In this document: positions 7,079-7,497 of the stretch, one piece after another
Numbering within the stretch: position 1 is the stretch's first letter
How the letters are laid out: each line of letters opens with the position of its first letter
From: Campylobacteraceae bacterium
GTDB taxonomy: Bacteria; Campylobacterota; Campylobacteria; Campylobacterales; Sulfurovaceae
Length of the DNA: 7,497 nt
Reading direction: 5' to 3'
NCBI GenBank assembly: GCA_027002755.1
Contig: JALWZI010000072.1
Location: forward strand, 1 to 7,497
Notes under the pieces: generated by a model
The model's database searches: none
Told to the model about the DNA's origin: nothing
What the model saw: only the letters and a program-made list of their open reading frames with translations
Program-made: the position numbers and the translations under genes

Positions 7079-7102
7079 TCAAGGGCTTTGGAACGCCCTT
7101 GA
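7079..7102 (-). promoter_or_regulatory. Leader hairpin of accB
   Basis: TCAAGGGC (7079-7086) and GCCCTTGA (7095-7102) form a perfect 8-bp inverted repeat with an 8-nt loop. It lies just downstream of the proposed accB -10 box and upstream of the AGAGGAG ribosome site, so it would form near the 5' end of the accB mRNA. It could stabilise the transcript or be an operator for a dimeric regulator. No poly-U follows, so termination is unlikely. Function is inferred. Confidence 0.5.
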
Positions 7103-7124
7103 GATATAATGGCAATATTATATC
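7103..7124. promoter_or_regulatory. Symmetric pair of TATAAT boxes, likely promoters of accB (-) and dcd (+)
   Basis: GATATAAT (7103-7110) and its exact reverse complement ATTATATC (7117-7124) are separated by 6 nt. This gives a consensus TATAAT on the + strand (7105-7110) and another on the - strand (7122-7117). Either would start transcription within the other's footprint. No good -35 hexamer stands at 16-18 nt on either side, which is common for sigma70 promoters in Campylobacterota. The accB leader would be about 50 nt and the dcd leader about 90 nt. Start sites are not proven. Confidence 0.55.
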
Positions 7125-7175
7125 CATACTTGCATAACAAAGCGTTTTTGCACCGAATTCCCCCGAAATGCGGCT

Positions 7176-7189
7176 TTTTCGGCCGAAAA
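7176..7189. promoter_or_regulatory. 14-bp perfect palindrome upstream of dcd
   Basis: TTTTCGGCCGAAAA is a perfect palindrome located 19 nt before the chosen dcd start. It could be a binding site for a dimeric regulator. CGGC (7171-7174) can also pair with GCCG (7182-7185) in RNA. No function can be assigned from sequence alone. Confidence 0.4.
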
Positions 7190-7208
7190 TTACCCAAAAG
7201 GAATGAAA

Positions 7209-7497
7209 ATGGGCCTCAAATCAGACTCCTGGATCCGAAAAATGTCTCTGGAACATGAGATGATCACCCCCTTCTGCGAAGGGCTGGTCGGCGAAGGGGT
7301 CGTCAGCTACGGGCTCAGCAGCTACGGCTACGATATCCGGGTCAGTGACGAGTTCAAGATCTTCACCAACATCAACGCCGAGGTGGTGGATCCCAAGGAT
7401 TTCAGCGAGAACAACGTCGTCGATTTCAAAGGGGATATCTGTATCGTCCCCCCCAACTCCTTCGCTCTGGCGCGCACCGTGGAGTATTTCCGCATGC
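7209..7497 (+). CDS. dcd: dCTP deaminase (partial, N-terminal 96 residues)
   Basis: The frame from 7209 is open to the right edge and encodes [25 protein letters not shown], then [17 protein letters not shown] and a VDPKDF segment. This is the start expected for the Campylobacterota dCTP deaminase of about 186 residues (relatives begin MGLKADSW). The enzyme deaminates dCTP to dUTP in the cytoplasm, feeding dTMP synthesis. The catalytic glutamate and C-terminal half lie past the right edge. Two in-frame ATGs are possible, 7203 and 7209. I chose 7209 because AAGGA (7198-7202) then sits 6 nt upstream, whereas it would abut the first ATG, and because homologues start MGLK. Transcribed divergently from accB, an arrangement shared with Helicobacter and Campylobacter. 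Confidence 0.95.
   Translation, partial: MGLKSDSWIRKMSLEHEMITPFCEGLVGEGVVSYGLSSYGYDIRVSDEFKIFTNINAEVVDPKDFSENNVVDFKGDICIVPPNSFALARTVEYFRM

Noticed and set aside
7059..7127. 23-residue N-terminal extension of AccB
   Set aside because: Family proteins start at MKLDEIKEL, and a strong ribosome site serves the later ATG. The extension is translated from the leader hairpin and promoter region.

Overview
The window comes from the chromosome of a Campylobacterota bacterium (former Epsilonproteobacteria). AccB, AccC, Dcd and the PglK-type flippase all look like their Helicobacter/Campylobacter counterparts. The order dcd (divergent) - accB - accC matches what I recall for H. pylori and C. jejuni. 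The housekeeping genes are GC-rich for this phylum, so a free-living, Sulfurovum/Nitratifractor-like lineage is more likely than a host-adapted one. The genus is an inference.

Layout, right to left: dcd (dCTP deaminase, + strand, cut by the right edge) diverges across a 150-bp regulatory gap from a tight minus-strand gene train. The train is accB (biotin carrier), accC (biotin carboxylase), a UDP-glucuronate-type 4-epimerase, a TviB/WbpO-type nucleotide-sugar dehydrogenase, a PglK-type lipid-linked-oligosaccharide flippase, and a WbpB/WlbA-type sugar oxidoreductase. After a 42-bp repeat-bearing gap comes the start of a four-helix-bundle (S23/23S-IVP family) gene, cut by the left edge. Inside the train, gaps are 6 nt or less or genes overlap, and no terminator is visible, so it reads as one operon. 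There is no gene-free stretch over 300 bp.

Function: AccB and AccC supply the first half-reaction of acetyl-CoA carboxylase for fatty-acid synthesis. The next four genes make and export surface glycan. The dehydrogenase makes a UDP-uronic acid, the epimerase inverts C4, WbpB oxidises C3 of a UDP-HexNAc-uronate ready for amination, and PglK flips an undecaprenyl-PP-linked oligosaccharide. The aminotransferase, acetyltransferase and glycosyltransferases expected in such a locus are not in the window and may lie past the left edge.

The most unusual signal is a degenerate hexamer repeat (YYCACT on the + strand). Four tandem copies lie between wbpB and the AT-richer S23 gene. Four more lie inside the dehydrogenase gene, where they encode a Glu/Gly-Ser low-complexity insert in frame. 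The same gene carries a second insert next to a perfect 13-bp inverted repeat of its own conserved FFC codons. This may reflect an S23-associated repeat or insertion process that leaves in-frame scars in glycan genes. The accB/dcd gap also holds a symmetric pair of TATAAT boxes, an accB leader hairpin and a 14-bp palindrome.
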